Shown here in pieces: positions 9,160-15,114 of a stretch of 64,000 nt of DNA (its first letter is position 1; each line of letters opens with the position of its first letter). The position numbers and the translations under genes are program-made. This DNA comes from Prevotellaceae bacterium UBA3627 (lineage in GTDB: Bacteria > Bacteroidota > Bacteroidia > Bacteroidales > Bacteroidaceae). Below the pieces are notes generated by a model that was given only the letters and a program-made list of their open reading frames with translations, searched no databases and was not told where the DNA came from. Location of the stretch: contig DFLE01000047.1 of the NCBI GenBank assembly GCA_002373375.1, positions 10,678-74,677 of the forward strand. Reading direction: 5' to 3'.

Positions 9160-9780
9160 TTAAAAATGCCTGCCGTTCATGTGTATCATGTTGAAAAACT
9201 CGTTGCGCAGCTGGGTGTTCTCCTTAAAACAACCGGTAAAATATGACACAGTCATGTCGCCGTTGTTTCTCACGCCTCTCATGCTCTTGCACAGGTGTTT
9301 TCCCTTCATCACTATGGCGAAGCCCTTCGCTGTGTTGTCAAGGGCATCAGCCAGCATATCTATTATCTCTCGGCACAGACGCTCCTGCAACTGGAGCTTT
9401 GCGGCGCAGTATCCCACTACTCTCGCCACCTTTGATATGCCCAGTATGTTACCGTCGGTGCTGGGTATGTAGGCGAAGTAATACTGTCCGAAGAAAGGCA
9501 GCATGTGGTGCTCACACATGGAGTAGTACTCACCGCTGTCAAATACCATCTCTGACTGGTGTGCAGTATTCCTGAACGTAGTGATGTGAGGCTTCTTCTC
9601 GGCATCATATCCGCGGAATATCTCATCATACATACGTGCTATGCGCTCAGGTGTGCCGAGCACTCCCTCACGCTCAGGGTCATCGCCTATGTAGCGTATT
9701 ATGGTGCGCAGAGCGTTGAGCAGTTCCTCCCGGCTTACTGTATGTTTATTATCTTGTGTGTTTGCAGTGATAGCTTCCAT
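9160..9780 (-). CDS. folE: GTP cyclohydrolase I
   Basis: The enzyme converts GTP to 7,8-dihydroneopterin triphosphate, the entry step for folate and for queuosine. The zinc site is visible as CEHHMLPFFGQ and the second Cys in KHLCKSMRGV; EREGVLGTPERIARMYDEI matches the family start. Its length of 206 residues is normal. The 5' end overlaps the 3' end of queE by 46 bp; the next downstream Met is inside the conserved core, so the long overlap is probably real. Position last in the queD-queE-folE operon suggests a role in feeding QueD with substrate. Confidence 0.95.
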   Translation of the reverse strand: MEAITANTQDNKHTVSREELLNALRTIIRYIGDDPEREGVLGTPERIARMYDEIFRGYDAEKKPHITTFRNTAHQSEMVFDSGEYYSMCEHHMLPFFGQYYFAYIPSTDGNILGISKVARVVGYCAAKLQLQERLCREIIDMLADALDNTAKGFAIVMKGKHLCKSMRGVRNNGDMTVSYFTGCFKENTQLRNEFFNMIHMNGRHF

Positions 9781-10322
9781 TTTGGATTGCTTAATATATA
9801 GTTAATTGTTTCTTTCAGTGTCTTCTTATTCTTCTCCTCGTCGCCGCTGTCAATGGGCTGCAGGCGCAGTTCCTTTATGCCTGGCATCATGGCAGTGATG
9901 GCGGCTTGGTCAGCGTATAGCGGTCTCTCTCCGTCAAACAGGACCTTCAGCTCGTCAATGCGTTGTATCCTTACCGGCAGGCTCTTTGGCGAACACGTTA
10001 CCCAGTCTATGCAGCATCCCTCGGGCAGCGGTGTGGAACCGTTGGTCTCTATCTGTATGTAGAACCCTGCCTGGTGCAGCAGTGTGGTCAGCAGTGCCGT
10101 AATCTGTAGTGTAGGCTCTCCACCTGTTATCACTATGTGTCGGGTGGGGTAGTGTGACACTGCACTTACAATCTCCTCCTCGCTCATCTCCTTACCCTCC
10201 TGGTGCTGGGTATCGCAGAAAGCACAGCGGGCATTACATCCGCTGAGACGCAGAAACACTGCCGCGGTGCCTGTGTGCAGGCCCTCGCCTTGCAGCGAAT
10301 AGAATATCTCGTTTACTTTCAT
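9735..10322 (-). CDS. queE: 7-carboxy-7-deazaguanine synthase (radical SAM)
   Basis: QueE rearranges 6-carboxytetrahydropterin to 7-carboxy-7-deazaguanine in queuosine synthesis. Residues 10-40 contain FYSLQGEGLHTGT-like substrate contacts and the iron-sulphur CX3CX2C motif in GCNARCAFCDT, followed by VITGGEPTLQ. The 195 residues and the C-terminal WKLSLQTHKIINIQ are typical of the family. A 116-bp spacer separates it from queD; that spacer has a weak 7-bp stem (10366-10386) but no promoter match. It overlaps folE by 46 bp. Confidence 0.93.
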   Translation of the reverse strand: MKVNEIFYSLQGEGLHTGTAAVFLRLSGCNARCAFCDTQHQEGKEMSEEEIVSAVSHYPTRHIVITGGEPTLQITALLTTLLHQAGFYIQIETNGSTPLPEGCCIDWVTCSPKSLPVRIQRIDELKVLFDGERPLYADQAAITAMMPGIKELRLQPIDSGDEEKNKKTLKETINYILSNPKWKLSLQTHKIINIQ

Positions 10323-10438
10323 GCTCTTAATGTTGGAATGAAGTCTTGTGAGGAGTCATCAGGTGGTAAACAAAAAAACTGTTTACGTCTTTCCATACGG
10401 CGCAGTTGCGTTAACAATAGGGCATCAGCCGTTCAGCC

Positions 10439-10771
10439 TCAGTCCTGCTCATATATGGCAACATTGCCCACACTCTCCTGTACCTCCACGCGGTAGCATT
10501 GAGGTATCTGGTCGGCTATCCATTTTGCAATGTTCTCAGCCGTAGGATTAAAAGGCAGGAGTTCGTTGAAGTTTCCGTGGTCCAGATATCCGTGTATCTG
10601 TTCCTTAATCTTAGAGAAGTCTGCCACCATGCCGTCGGCGTTAAGCTGTGCTGACTTACAAAATATGGTCACCACCCAGTTATGGCCGTGCATGCGCTGG
10701 CACTTACTCTCGTATGACAGCTTGAGCTGATGACAGCCCGCTATCTCCATTGTTTTCTTTAAGTAATACAT
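10439..10771 (-). CDS. queD: 6-carboxytetrahydropterin synthase
   Basis: QueD makes 6-carboxytetrahydropterin from dihydroneopterin triphosphate. The 110-residue protein has the zinc histidines (a His in AGCHQLKLS, then RMHGHNW) and the catalytic Cys just before them (SKCQRMHGHN), followed by VADFSKIK and LDHGNFNELLPFNPTAENI with the conserved Asp-His and Glu. It is the first gene of the minus-strand operon. The start codon at 10771 directly follows the candidate preQ1 riboswitch, so translation could be controlled by the end product. Confidence 0.95.
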   Translation of the reverse strand: MYYLKKTMEIAGCHQLKLSYESKCQRMHGHNWVVTIFCKSAQLNADGMVADFSKIKEQIHGYLDHGNFNELLPFNPTAENIAKWIADQIPQCYRVEVQESVGNVAIYEQD

Positions 10772-10807
10772 GACTGAAGTTTTTTAGTCAGGGTTTTCTT
10801 CCACCTG
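10772..10807 (-). promoter_or_regulatory. Candidate preQ1-I riboswitch before queD
   Basis: Read on the minus strand, a 4-bp P1 stem CAGG (10804-10807) pairs with CCTG (10789-10792). It encloses an 11-nt loop TGGAAGAAAAC and is followed by ACTAAAAAACTTC and the queD start codon. Loop bases GAAG (10798-10801) are complementary to CTTC (10776-10779) in the A-rich tail, giving an H-type pseudoknot. The first C of the ACCC segment (10793) occupies the ligand-pairing position known from preQ1-I aptamers. The fold and A-rich tail match the preQ1-I plan, and the gene downstream is the right one. No sequence search was possible. Confidence 0.65.
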
Positions 10808-10815
10808 GTTTTCTG

Positions 10816-10959
10816 GTGCAATGTATCGCACGAAGCAAAAAATGAATGTCTGTTTGACAGGTTCATGGTCGCTGTGCGATTTTGCGAGTGCAATGTATCG
10901 CACGAAGCTAAGAATGAGGGTCAGCTTTGCTGGTTCATGGTCGCTATGCGATTTTGCGA
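10816..10959. repeat. Two tandem 72-bp repeats in the queD leader
   Basis: Unit 1 is 10816-10887 and unit 2 is 10888-10959; they differ at about a dozen positions in the middle and at one near the end. A third start (GTGCAAAGTT) follows at 10960 and contains the queD -7 box. Each unit has internal dyads (TCGCAC and GTGCGA). The repeat therefore looks like a duplication of the promoter-proximal sequence, with CAAAGTTA degraded to CAATGTA in the copies. Both units would lie in the queD 5' leader. Confidence 0.9.
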
Positions 10960-10962
10960 GTG

Positions 10963-10994
10963 CAAAGTTACTACTTTTACTTGAAACGCCAAAA
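10963..10994 (-). promoter_or_regulatory. Bacteroidota-type promoter of the queD-queE-folE operon
   Basis: Minus-strand -7 box TAACTTTG at 10963-10970 and -33 TTTTG at 10990-10994, with 19 bp between them. The predicted start site falls near 10957, giving a leader of about 185 nt that contains both 72-bp repeats and the candidate aptamer. Confidence 0.75.
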
Positions 10995-11033
10995 CTTTTT
11001 CTCTGTTTTCTTTCCCGAATGGAAATAAAGTGT

Positions 11034-11041
11034 TAATTTTG
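11034..11041 (+). promoter_or_regulatory. -7 box for the TonB-dependent receptor gene
   Basis: TAATTTTG matches TAnnTTTG. The upstream -33 region has only a weak TTTC. It lies divergently from the queD promoter and about 80 bp before the receptor start codon. Confidence 0.6.
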
Positions 11042-11064
11042 CAGCTCAAAAAGTAAGACACATC

Positions 11065-11083
11065 AGGTCATGTTGACCTTTTA
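11065..11083 (+). terminator. Short hairpin with T-run in the receptor leader
   Basis: AGGTCA (11065-11070) and TGACCT (11074-11079) flank TGT, followed by TTTTATTTATTTT. It lies between the predicted promoter and the start codon, so it could be an attenuator or an mRNA-stabilising stem; which one is not decidable here. Confidence 0.45.
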
Positions 11084-11123
11084 TTTATTTTATTAATTAA
11101 CAAAACAACTACAAAAACTTTTA

Positions 11124-13205
11124 ATGAAAAAGACAGTATTAAGGTGTCAGCACCGTCTGCGTTTCAAGAGTTTCTCGAGGAAGGGCTATGCCCTGTTCTC
11201 AGTGCTTGGTCGTGAGGTGCTCATCGGTACTCTCAGTGTCTCTACGCTCTCTCATGCCAAGGCAGAGGGCGTAAGCGTGGTGACGGCAGCTGCCGCCGAC
11301 TCGCTTCAGCGTAGTGAGCTGCGTCTTGATGAAGTGGTGGTGACGGGAACGCGCACGCCGCTGACGCAGGAGGAGAGCGCCAAGATTGTTTCTGTCATCA
11401 CGCGCGAGGACATTCATCGTGCGGCGGCAGAGAGTATTAACGATGTGTTGAAAATGGCCACGGGCGTAGATGTCCGTCAGCGCGGTGGCTTTGGTGTACA
11501 GACGGACATCTCCATCGGCGGAGGCACTTTTGACCAGATTGCTATTCTTCTTAACGGTGTCAATATCAGCAATCCACAGACAGGACACCTCAGTGCCGAC
11601 TTCCCCGTTTCCCTTGATGACATAGAGCGTATAGAAGTGCTTGAGGGCGCCGCGTCGCGTGTGTATGGCGCACAGGCGTTTAACGGAGCGATAAACATCA
11701 TCACTTCTCCCGGCGCTTCTTCCCAAGGCATGCGTAACGTCGTCGCCGTGGAGGGCGGCAGCTACGGCACGTTCGGACTGTCGGGCCGCGTGTCGCCGTT
11801 CCCTGAAGGCAGCACCACCATGCATGCGCTGTCTGCCGGTTACAAGCAGAGTGACGGCGGTACGGAGAACAGCTATTTCCGTAAGTCGCAGGGATTCTAT
11901 CAAGGACGTTATGCCTCGTCGTCGCAGCGTTACGTCAGGCTCTCTTCGCTTACATGGCAGCTCGGCGTCAGCACCATGCGCTATGGTGCCAATACGTTCT
12001 ACTCTGCTGCCTATCCCCGGCAGTATGAGTCTGATATGCGCCTCTTCGCCTCTGCTACGGCCAATGTGGCAATAGGCAACGTGAATGTGCAGGTCACGCC
12101 TTACTGGAACCGTAACCATGACCATTTCCAACTCATACGCGGCACCTCCACAGGTGAGAACTTCCACCGCAATGATGTACTGGGCATGGCGGCGCAGGCT
12201 TACACCGACTGGCTGCTCGGACGCTCCAGCATAGGTGCCGAACTACGTAAGGAGCGCATCATATCAACCAACCTCGGACAACCGCTCAGCGAGGCTGACT
12301 ATATAGAGGTGTGGCGCCATCCAGACCATTACTATACAAAGAAATGCGGACGCACTGACTTCAGCATCTATCTGGAGCACAACGTGCTGCTGAGGCGTTT
12401 CACCGCCTCGCTCGGTGTGGTGGCAAACCGTAATACAGGCTACTCTGACTCCTTCCGCCTCTATCCGGGCATCGACATCAGTTATCGCCCTTCCAGCCAC
12501 TGGCGGTTCACTGCTTCGTGGAACATGGCATTCCGTATGCCTACGTTCACCGACCTCTTCTATAAGTCGCCCACGCAGCAGGGTAATATCGGACTGAAAC
12601 CCGAGAAGGTCAGCTCCGTGCGCATAGCAGCGAAGTACATCCATCCGGCTATAGACTGTCAGCTGTCGGCCTTCTATGACCACGGCACCGACATGATAGA
12701 CTGGGTGATGTACACTGCGGAGGATATATACCACTCAGCAAACTTCAAGCTCGACAACTGTGGCTTTGAGACCAACGTGACGCTGCGTCCGCAGGCACTC
12801 ATGCCGCGCTGCCCTGTCACATCGCTAAAGGTAGGCTATGCCTACATATCGCAGACTCGTCATGACGACGTGGAGATATTCAAGTCCAACTATGCCATGG
12901 AGTACCTGCGCCATAAGTTCGTGGCAACCCTTGACCACAAGATAGTGTCGCGCCTCACGGCGTCGTGGTCGTTCCGTTGGCAGCAGCGCATGGGCTCATA
13001 TATTATATATAAGGAGAACAAGTCCACGGGTGTGGCACATGACTATACACCCTTCGGCCTGCTCGACCTGAAACTGCGCTGGCAGGCTCCACGCTATGAA
13101 CTCTCGTTGTCGATGAACAACCTCACGTCTTACAGATATTATGACATCGGCAATGTCATTCAGCCGGGTTTCTGGCTGATGGCAGGGGCAAAACTGAGAT
13201 GGTAG
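11124..13205 (+). CDS. TonB-dependent outer-membrane receptor (BtuB-like)
   Basis: This is a 693-residue outer-membrane gated porin that imports a scarce ligand using TonB energy. An extended N-terminus with FSRKGYALFSVLGREV precedes the signal-peptide core, a form I associate with Bacteroidota cobalamin-type receptors. The TonB box region is LDEVVVTGTRTPLTQEE (about residues 69-85). The plug follows (VITREDI through RVYGAQAFNGAINIIT, to about residue 190), then a beta barrel ending in an aromatic-rich strand and a terminal LRW. No SusD-like partner is adjacent and no cobalamin riboswitch was seen, so the ligand (cobalamin, haem or other) is open. Base composition is more GC-rich than the flanking accessory DNA. 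Confidence 0.85.
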   Translation: MKKTVLRCQHRLRFKSFSRKGYALFSVLGREVLIGTLSVSTLSHAKAEGVSVVTAAAADSLQRSELRLDEVVVTGTRTPLTQEESAKIVSVITREDIHRAAAESINDVLKMATGVDVRQRGGFGVQTDISIGGGTFDQIAILLNGVNISNPQTGHLSADFPVSLDDIERIEVLEGAASRVYGAQAFNGAINIITSPGASSQGMRNVVAVEGGSYGTFGLSGRVSPFPEGSTTMHALSAGYKQSDGGTENSYFRKSQGFYQGRYASSSQRYVRLSSLTWQLGVSTMRYGANTFYSAAYPRQYESDMRLFASATANVAIGNVNVQVTPYWNRNHDHFQLIRGTSTGENFHRNDVLGMAAQAYTDWLLGRSSIGAELRKERIISTNLGQPLSEADYIEVWRHPDHYYTKKCGRTDFSIYLEHNVLLRRFTASLGVVANRNTGYSDSFRLYPGIDISYRPSSHWRFTASWNMAFRMPTFTDLFYKSPTQQGNIGLKPEKVSSVRIAAKYIHPAIDCQLSAFYDHGTDMIDWVMYTAEDIYHSANFKLDNCGFETNVTLRPQALMPRCPVTSLKVGYAYISQTRHDDVEIFKSNYAMEYLRHKFVATLDHKIVSRLTASWSFRWQQRMGSYIIYKENKSTGVAHDYTPFGLLDLKLRWQAPRYELSLSMNNLTSYRYYDIGNVIQPGFWLMAGAKLRW

Positions 13206-13210
13206 AATAC

Positions 13211-13251
13211 AAGAAATGAGACAGCCTCAACAGAGGTAATTCGTTTCTTGT
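13211..13251 (+). terminator. Imperfect hairpin after the receptor gene
   Basis: CAAGAAATGA (13211-13220) and TCGTTTCTTG (13242-13251) form a 10-bp stem with one mismatch and a long loop, followed by TTAAAA. It is only a weak terminator candidate. Confidence 0.35.
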
Positions 13252-13269
13252 TAAAAACGCCAAATCGCT

Positions 13270-13645
13270 AAAATGTCCTATTGGCAGCCTTCCGTTAACG
13301 CCTCGTGCTTGCGATATTTCAAAATTATTTCCCGCTGGTCGCGTACAGTGAAATCTACGGAGGGTTGTAACTACTTGATAATCAGTGATAGGATATAAAA
13401 AGGCATAAAAAAACGGTAGTTTTTGCCCTGTAAAAGCTATGCTTTCAGGGTGTAAAAGCTATCGAATGACACTCTAAAAGCTATGCTTTCATATCGTAAA
13501 GTGATAGCTTTCACGAAAAAGGGGGCGCGAAAAGTCGATTTTTCGCGTCCCCTTATTGTTTTTTATGCCTCTTTTTCTCCTATTTTACGTTTTTTCGTTG
13601 ACATGATTTTTATCAAGCAATGACAAAAATGTCCTATTCTATGTA
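13270..13645 (+). repeat. Dispersed iteron element, copy A
   Basis: This is a non-coding element of about 376 bp bounded by direct AAAATGTCCTATT repeats (13270-13282 and near 13627-13640). In order it holds a conserved block TTCCGTTAACGCCTC, a block around GGTTGTAACT and TTGATAATCAGTGAT, an AAAAAGGCAT-type A-rich stretch, four 22-bp units, a strong GC hairpin (13520-13553), a GTTTTTTCGTTGAC segment and the closing repeat. The same order is found in copies B and C. No ORF of family type crosses it. The left end resembles the right end of the other copies, as if formed by recombination between boundary repeats. Confidence 0.9.
13409..13518 (+). repeat. 22-bp iteron array of copy A
   Basis: Units start at 13431, 13453, 13475 and 13497, exactly 22 bp apart, with a degenerate zeroth unit from 13409. 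The first three begin TAAAAGCTAT and then diverge (GCTTTCAGGGTG, CGAATGACACTC, GCTTTCATATCG); the fourth is inverted in part. Unit 1 is identical to unit 1 of copy C. Confidence 0.9.
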
Positions 13646-13736
13646 GTTGCGTCCCTCGGTTCTTTTTATAACAAAAAATTATCATGAATTTTCCATAAAT
13701 TATCAAAAATTTTAATGTTGAAAAATTAATGTTCAA

Positions 13737-13784
13737 TTCTTGCGTCCCTACGGTAGCAAGCGTCTCCTTACGTCGCCGAGCGCG
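13737..13784 (+). repeat. Dispersed 45-bp motif, copy A
   Basis: The block from CTTGCGTCCCTACGG to GTCGCCGAGCG also occurs at 42994-43043 and, reversed, at 61467-61512, each time close to an iteron element. It contains CTTGC and GCAAG arms that can form a hairpin. A truncated relative (GTTGCGTCCCTCGG) lies at about 13655-13670. Confidence 0.9.
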
Positions 13785-13883
13785 TGGGAAATTATATGAT
13801 AATTATATGTTCAAAACATATCATAAATTTATATAGCCTTTATTTCTGTCTCGTTAGAGCCCTAGATTCTTAAAAAGATTTAC

Positions 13884-13909
13884 CTTGATTTCTGCCCGTA
13901 AGGGCAAAA
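13884..13909. repeat. Short dispersed hairpin motif GATTTCTGCCCGTAAGGGCA
   Basis: TGCCC (13893-13897), loop GTAA, GGGCA (13902-13906) preceded by GATTTC. The same 20 bases recur at 40132-40151. Between 13785 and 13992 I see nothing else except AT-rich DNA with inverted ATAATT/ATCATA stretches. Confidence 0.7.
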
Positions 13910-13992
13910 AAGAATAAATCAGCATCCGTAGTGTTTCCCCTTTGATGCAAAATCAAAAGAAAATCATTTGTGCTAAAAAACGCTCCAATTCT

Positions 13993-14023
13993 TTTGCAGA
14001 ATAAATATATTTAATTATTTTTG
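13993..14023 (+). promoter_or_regulatory. Bacteroidota-type promoter for the small ORF
   Basis: -33 TTTG at 13993-13996 and -7 TATTTTTG at 14016-14023 are separated by 19 bp, an exact match to the consensus spacing. It supports transcription of the 79-residue ORF at 14103. Confidence 0.7.
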
Positions 14024-14047
14024 CATTAGGGCGTTACTAATTTGAGG

Positions 14048-14079
14048 TTTTAAGCGCCTGTTATATTGAAGCATGAAAA
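14048..14079 (+). repeat. Direct repeat, left copy, bracketing the small ORF
   Basis: TTTAAGCGCCTG and TATATTGAAGCATGAAAA recur at 14348-14378 with one substitution, 299 bp away. The two copies flank the 79-residue ORF, giving a cassette-like unit. Confidence 0.9.
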
Positions 14080-14102
14080 TTTGAAACTTTAAGTCGGTAA
14101 TT

Positions 14103-14342
14103 ATGGTAGATAAGACAGAGCATGGAATACCGCCAGCAATATTAAAAAAAATACTTGATAAGGCAAAAAAGCTAAATTACGCAGTCGGTGATATTGCATA
14201 TCGTGATGGTGCATATTATGCTTTTTGCAATATGCAAAACACCAAAGACATACAACAAAATAAAGGAGACTCAAGGGCTGTAATAACATATAAGAATGGG
14301 TCATTGGAAAATGCCCCATTCCCTCCATATCCTATAGACTAA
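14103..14342 (+). CDS. Small hypothetical protein in a repeat-bracketed unit
   Basis: I do not recognise this 79-residue protein. It has an N-terminal amphipathic helix (PPAILKKILDKAKKLNYAV), then a probable beta-rich part (GDIAYRDGAYYAFCNMQN, RAVITYKNGS) and a Pro-rich end. There is no signal peptide or membrane segment. Support for being real: a consensus promoter at 13993-14023, an ATG with no better alternative, and coding-like composition unlike the AT-rich flanks. It sits between two 31-bp direct repeats next to iteron element A. An immunity-type or other accessory function is possible but unproven. Confidence 0.55.
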   Translation: MVDKTEHGIPPAILKKILDKAKKLNYAVGDIAYRDGAYYAFCNMQNTKDIQQNKGDSRAVITYKNGSLENAPFPPYPID

Positions 14343-14347
14343 TTAGA

Positions 14348-14378
14348 TTTAAGCGCCTGCTATATTGAAGCATGAAAA
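14348..14378 (+). repeat. Direct repeat, right copy
   Basis: Second copy of the 31-bp repeat at 14048-14079, beginning just 5 bp after the stop codon of the small ORF. The one difference is T to C in GCCTGTTATATTG. Confidence 0.9.
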
Positions 14379-14525
14379 ACCTGAAGCGGATTAAAGGATT
14401 TTTGGATTTTATCATCCTGATATCCCTGAATCCTTAGAGTTTTAATAAAGAGCCAGAGGAAAGGGAGAGTAAACTTCCCTGAGTCCTTAGGTCGCGAATG
14501 AGGTCAATAATCAAACTTAAGACTG

Positions 14526-14855
14526 ATGAAAGACTACCCCGATAAGATGACAAAGGAGCAGGCAAGGAGGTTTGGTGATGATGTGTTAAACATCGTGAGC
14601 CAGATTCCCCGCGGAAAGGTGACGACGTACGGGCATATCGCTGCATTGGCGGGATGGCCGAGTCATGCGAGGATGGTGGGCAGGACGCTCAGATATACGC
14701 CTGGGGCAGCAGAGTTGCCTTGTCATCGTGTGGTGAACAAAGAGGGACGTACGGCTCCGGGATGGGGACAGCATCGGGCATTATTGGAAGCAGAAGGCAT
14801 ACTGTTTAAGCCTAACGGACATGTGGATATGAGTAGGTTTCTTTGGGAACCTTGA
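14526..14855 (+). CDS. MGMT-family protein (methylated-DNA cysteine methyltransferase domain)
   Basis: This is a 109-residue single-domain protein. It carries the DNA-binding helix-turn-helix part (IPRGKVTTYGHIAALAG), an arginine-finger segment (ARMVGRTLRYTP) and the active-site ELPCHRVV with Cys66. The N-terminal ribonuclease-like domain of full Ogt/Ada enzymes is missing, as in the short MGMT and alkyltransferase-like proteins. Because Cys is kept (not Trp or Ala as in ATL proteins), alkyl transfer from O6-alkylguanine is plausible. Directly after its stop codon begins a transporter remnant, so the gene may have been inserted into, or joined to, a decaying locus. Confidence 0.85.
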   Translation: MKDYPDKMTKEQARRFGDDVLNIVSQIPRGKVTTYGHIAALAGWPSHARMVGRTLRYTPGAAELPCHRVVNKEGRTAPGWGQHRALLEAEGILFKPNGHVDMSRFLWEP

Positions 14856-14862
14856 TTCACAG

Positions 14863-15024
14863 ATGCCTGTGTCAACACCTCCTAACGCAATAGTATATGC
14901 TTCTGGTTACGTACCAATCACAAAGATGATAAAGTCGGGCTTCATCATTGACCTTATAGGAATATCCCTGGTAACGATACCAGTCCTGATGTTGGTCGTA
15001 AAGTATGTTATGGGAGTAAATTAA
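14863..15024 (+). pseudogene. C-terminal remnant of an SLC13/DASS anion symporter
   Basis: Fifty-three codons starting 7 bp after the MGMT stop encode MPVSTPPNAIVYASGY, then KMIKSGFIIDLIGI and a final hydrophobic helix ending VKYVMGVN. The first part matches the second signature loop of DASS carboxylate/sulphate symporters (P-x-[AS]-T-P-P-N-A-[IV]-[VA]), and the rest their last two transmembrane helices. The roughly 400 residues expected before it are absent. It is therefore a decayed end of a transporter gene, too short for most gene finders. Confidence 0.8.
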
Positions 15025-15043
15025 AGGTTGAAGCCAGAAATGA

Positions 15044-15090
15044 AAAAACATCTTTTGACCCTGTTGGCGTCAAAAGATGTTTTTTTGTAT
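15044..15090. terminator. Bidirectional intrinsic terminator
   Basis: A perfect 16-bp stem (15044-15059 with 15069-15084) around a 9-base loop, with A-run and T-run on the two sides. It ends the SLC13 remnant (plus) and the haem operon (minus). Confidence 0.93.
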
Positions 15091-15114
15091 GATGATATCT
15101 CACAAAAGAATCTA

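Noticed and set aside
10821..11036. Open frame of 71 codons on the plus strand across the 72-bp tandem repeat
   Set aside because: The repeat length is a multiple of three, so the frame stays open by itself; the product is repetitive and has no promoter in the right direction.
11042..11123. Cobalamin riboswitch before the BtuB-like receptor
   Set aside because: The leader is only about 75 nt and no B12-box-like GCCACTG or the required multi-stem core is visible.
13431..13518. CRISPR-like array (regular 22-bp repeat units)
   Set aside because: Constant part is only 10 bp, there are four units, no cas genes are in the window, and the variable tails are shared between loci, so they are not acquired spacers.
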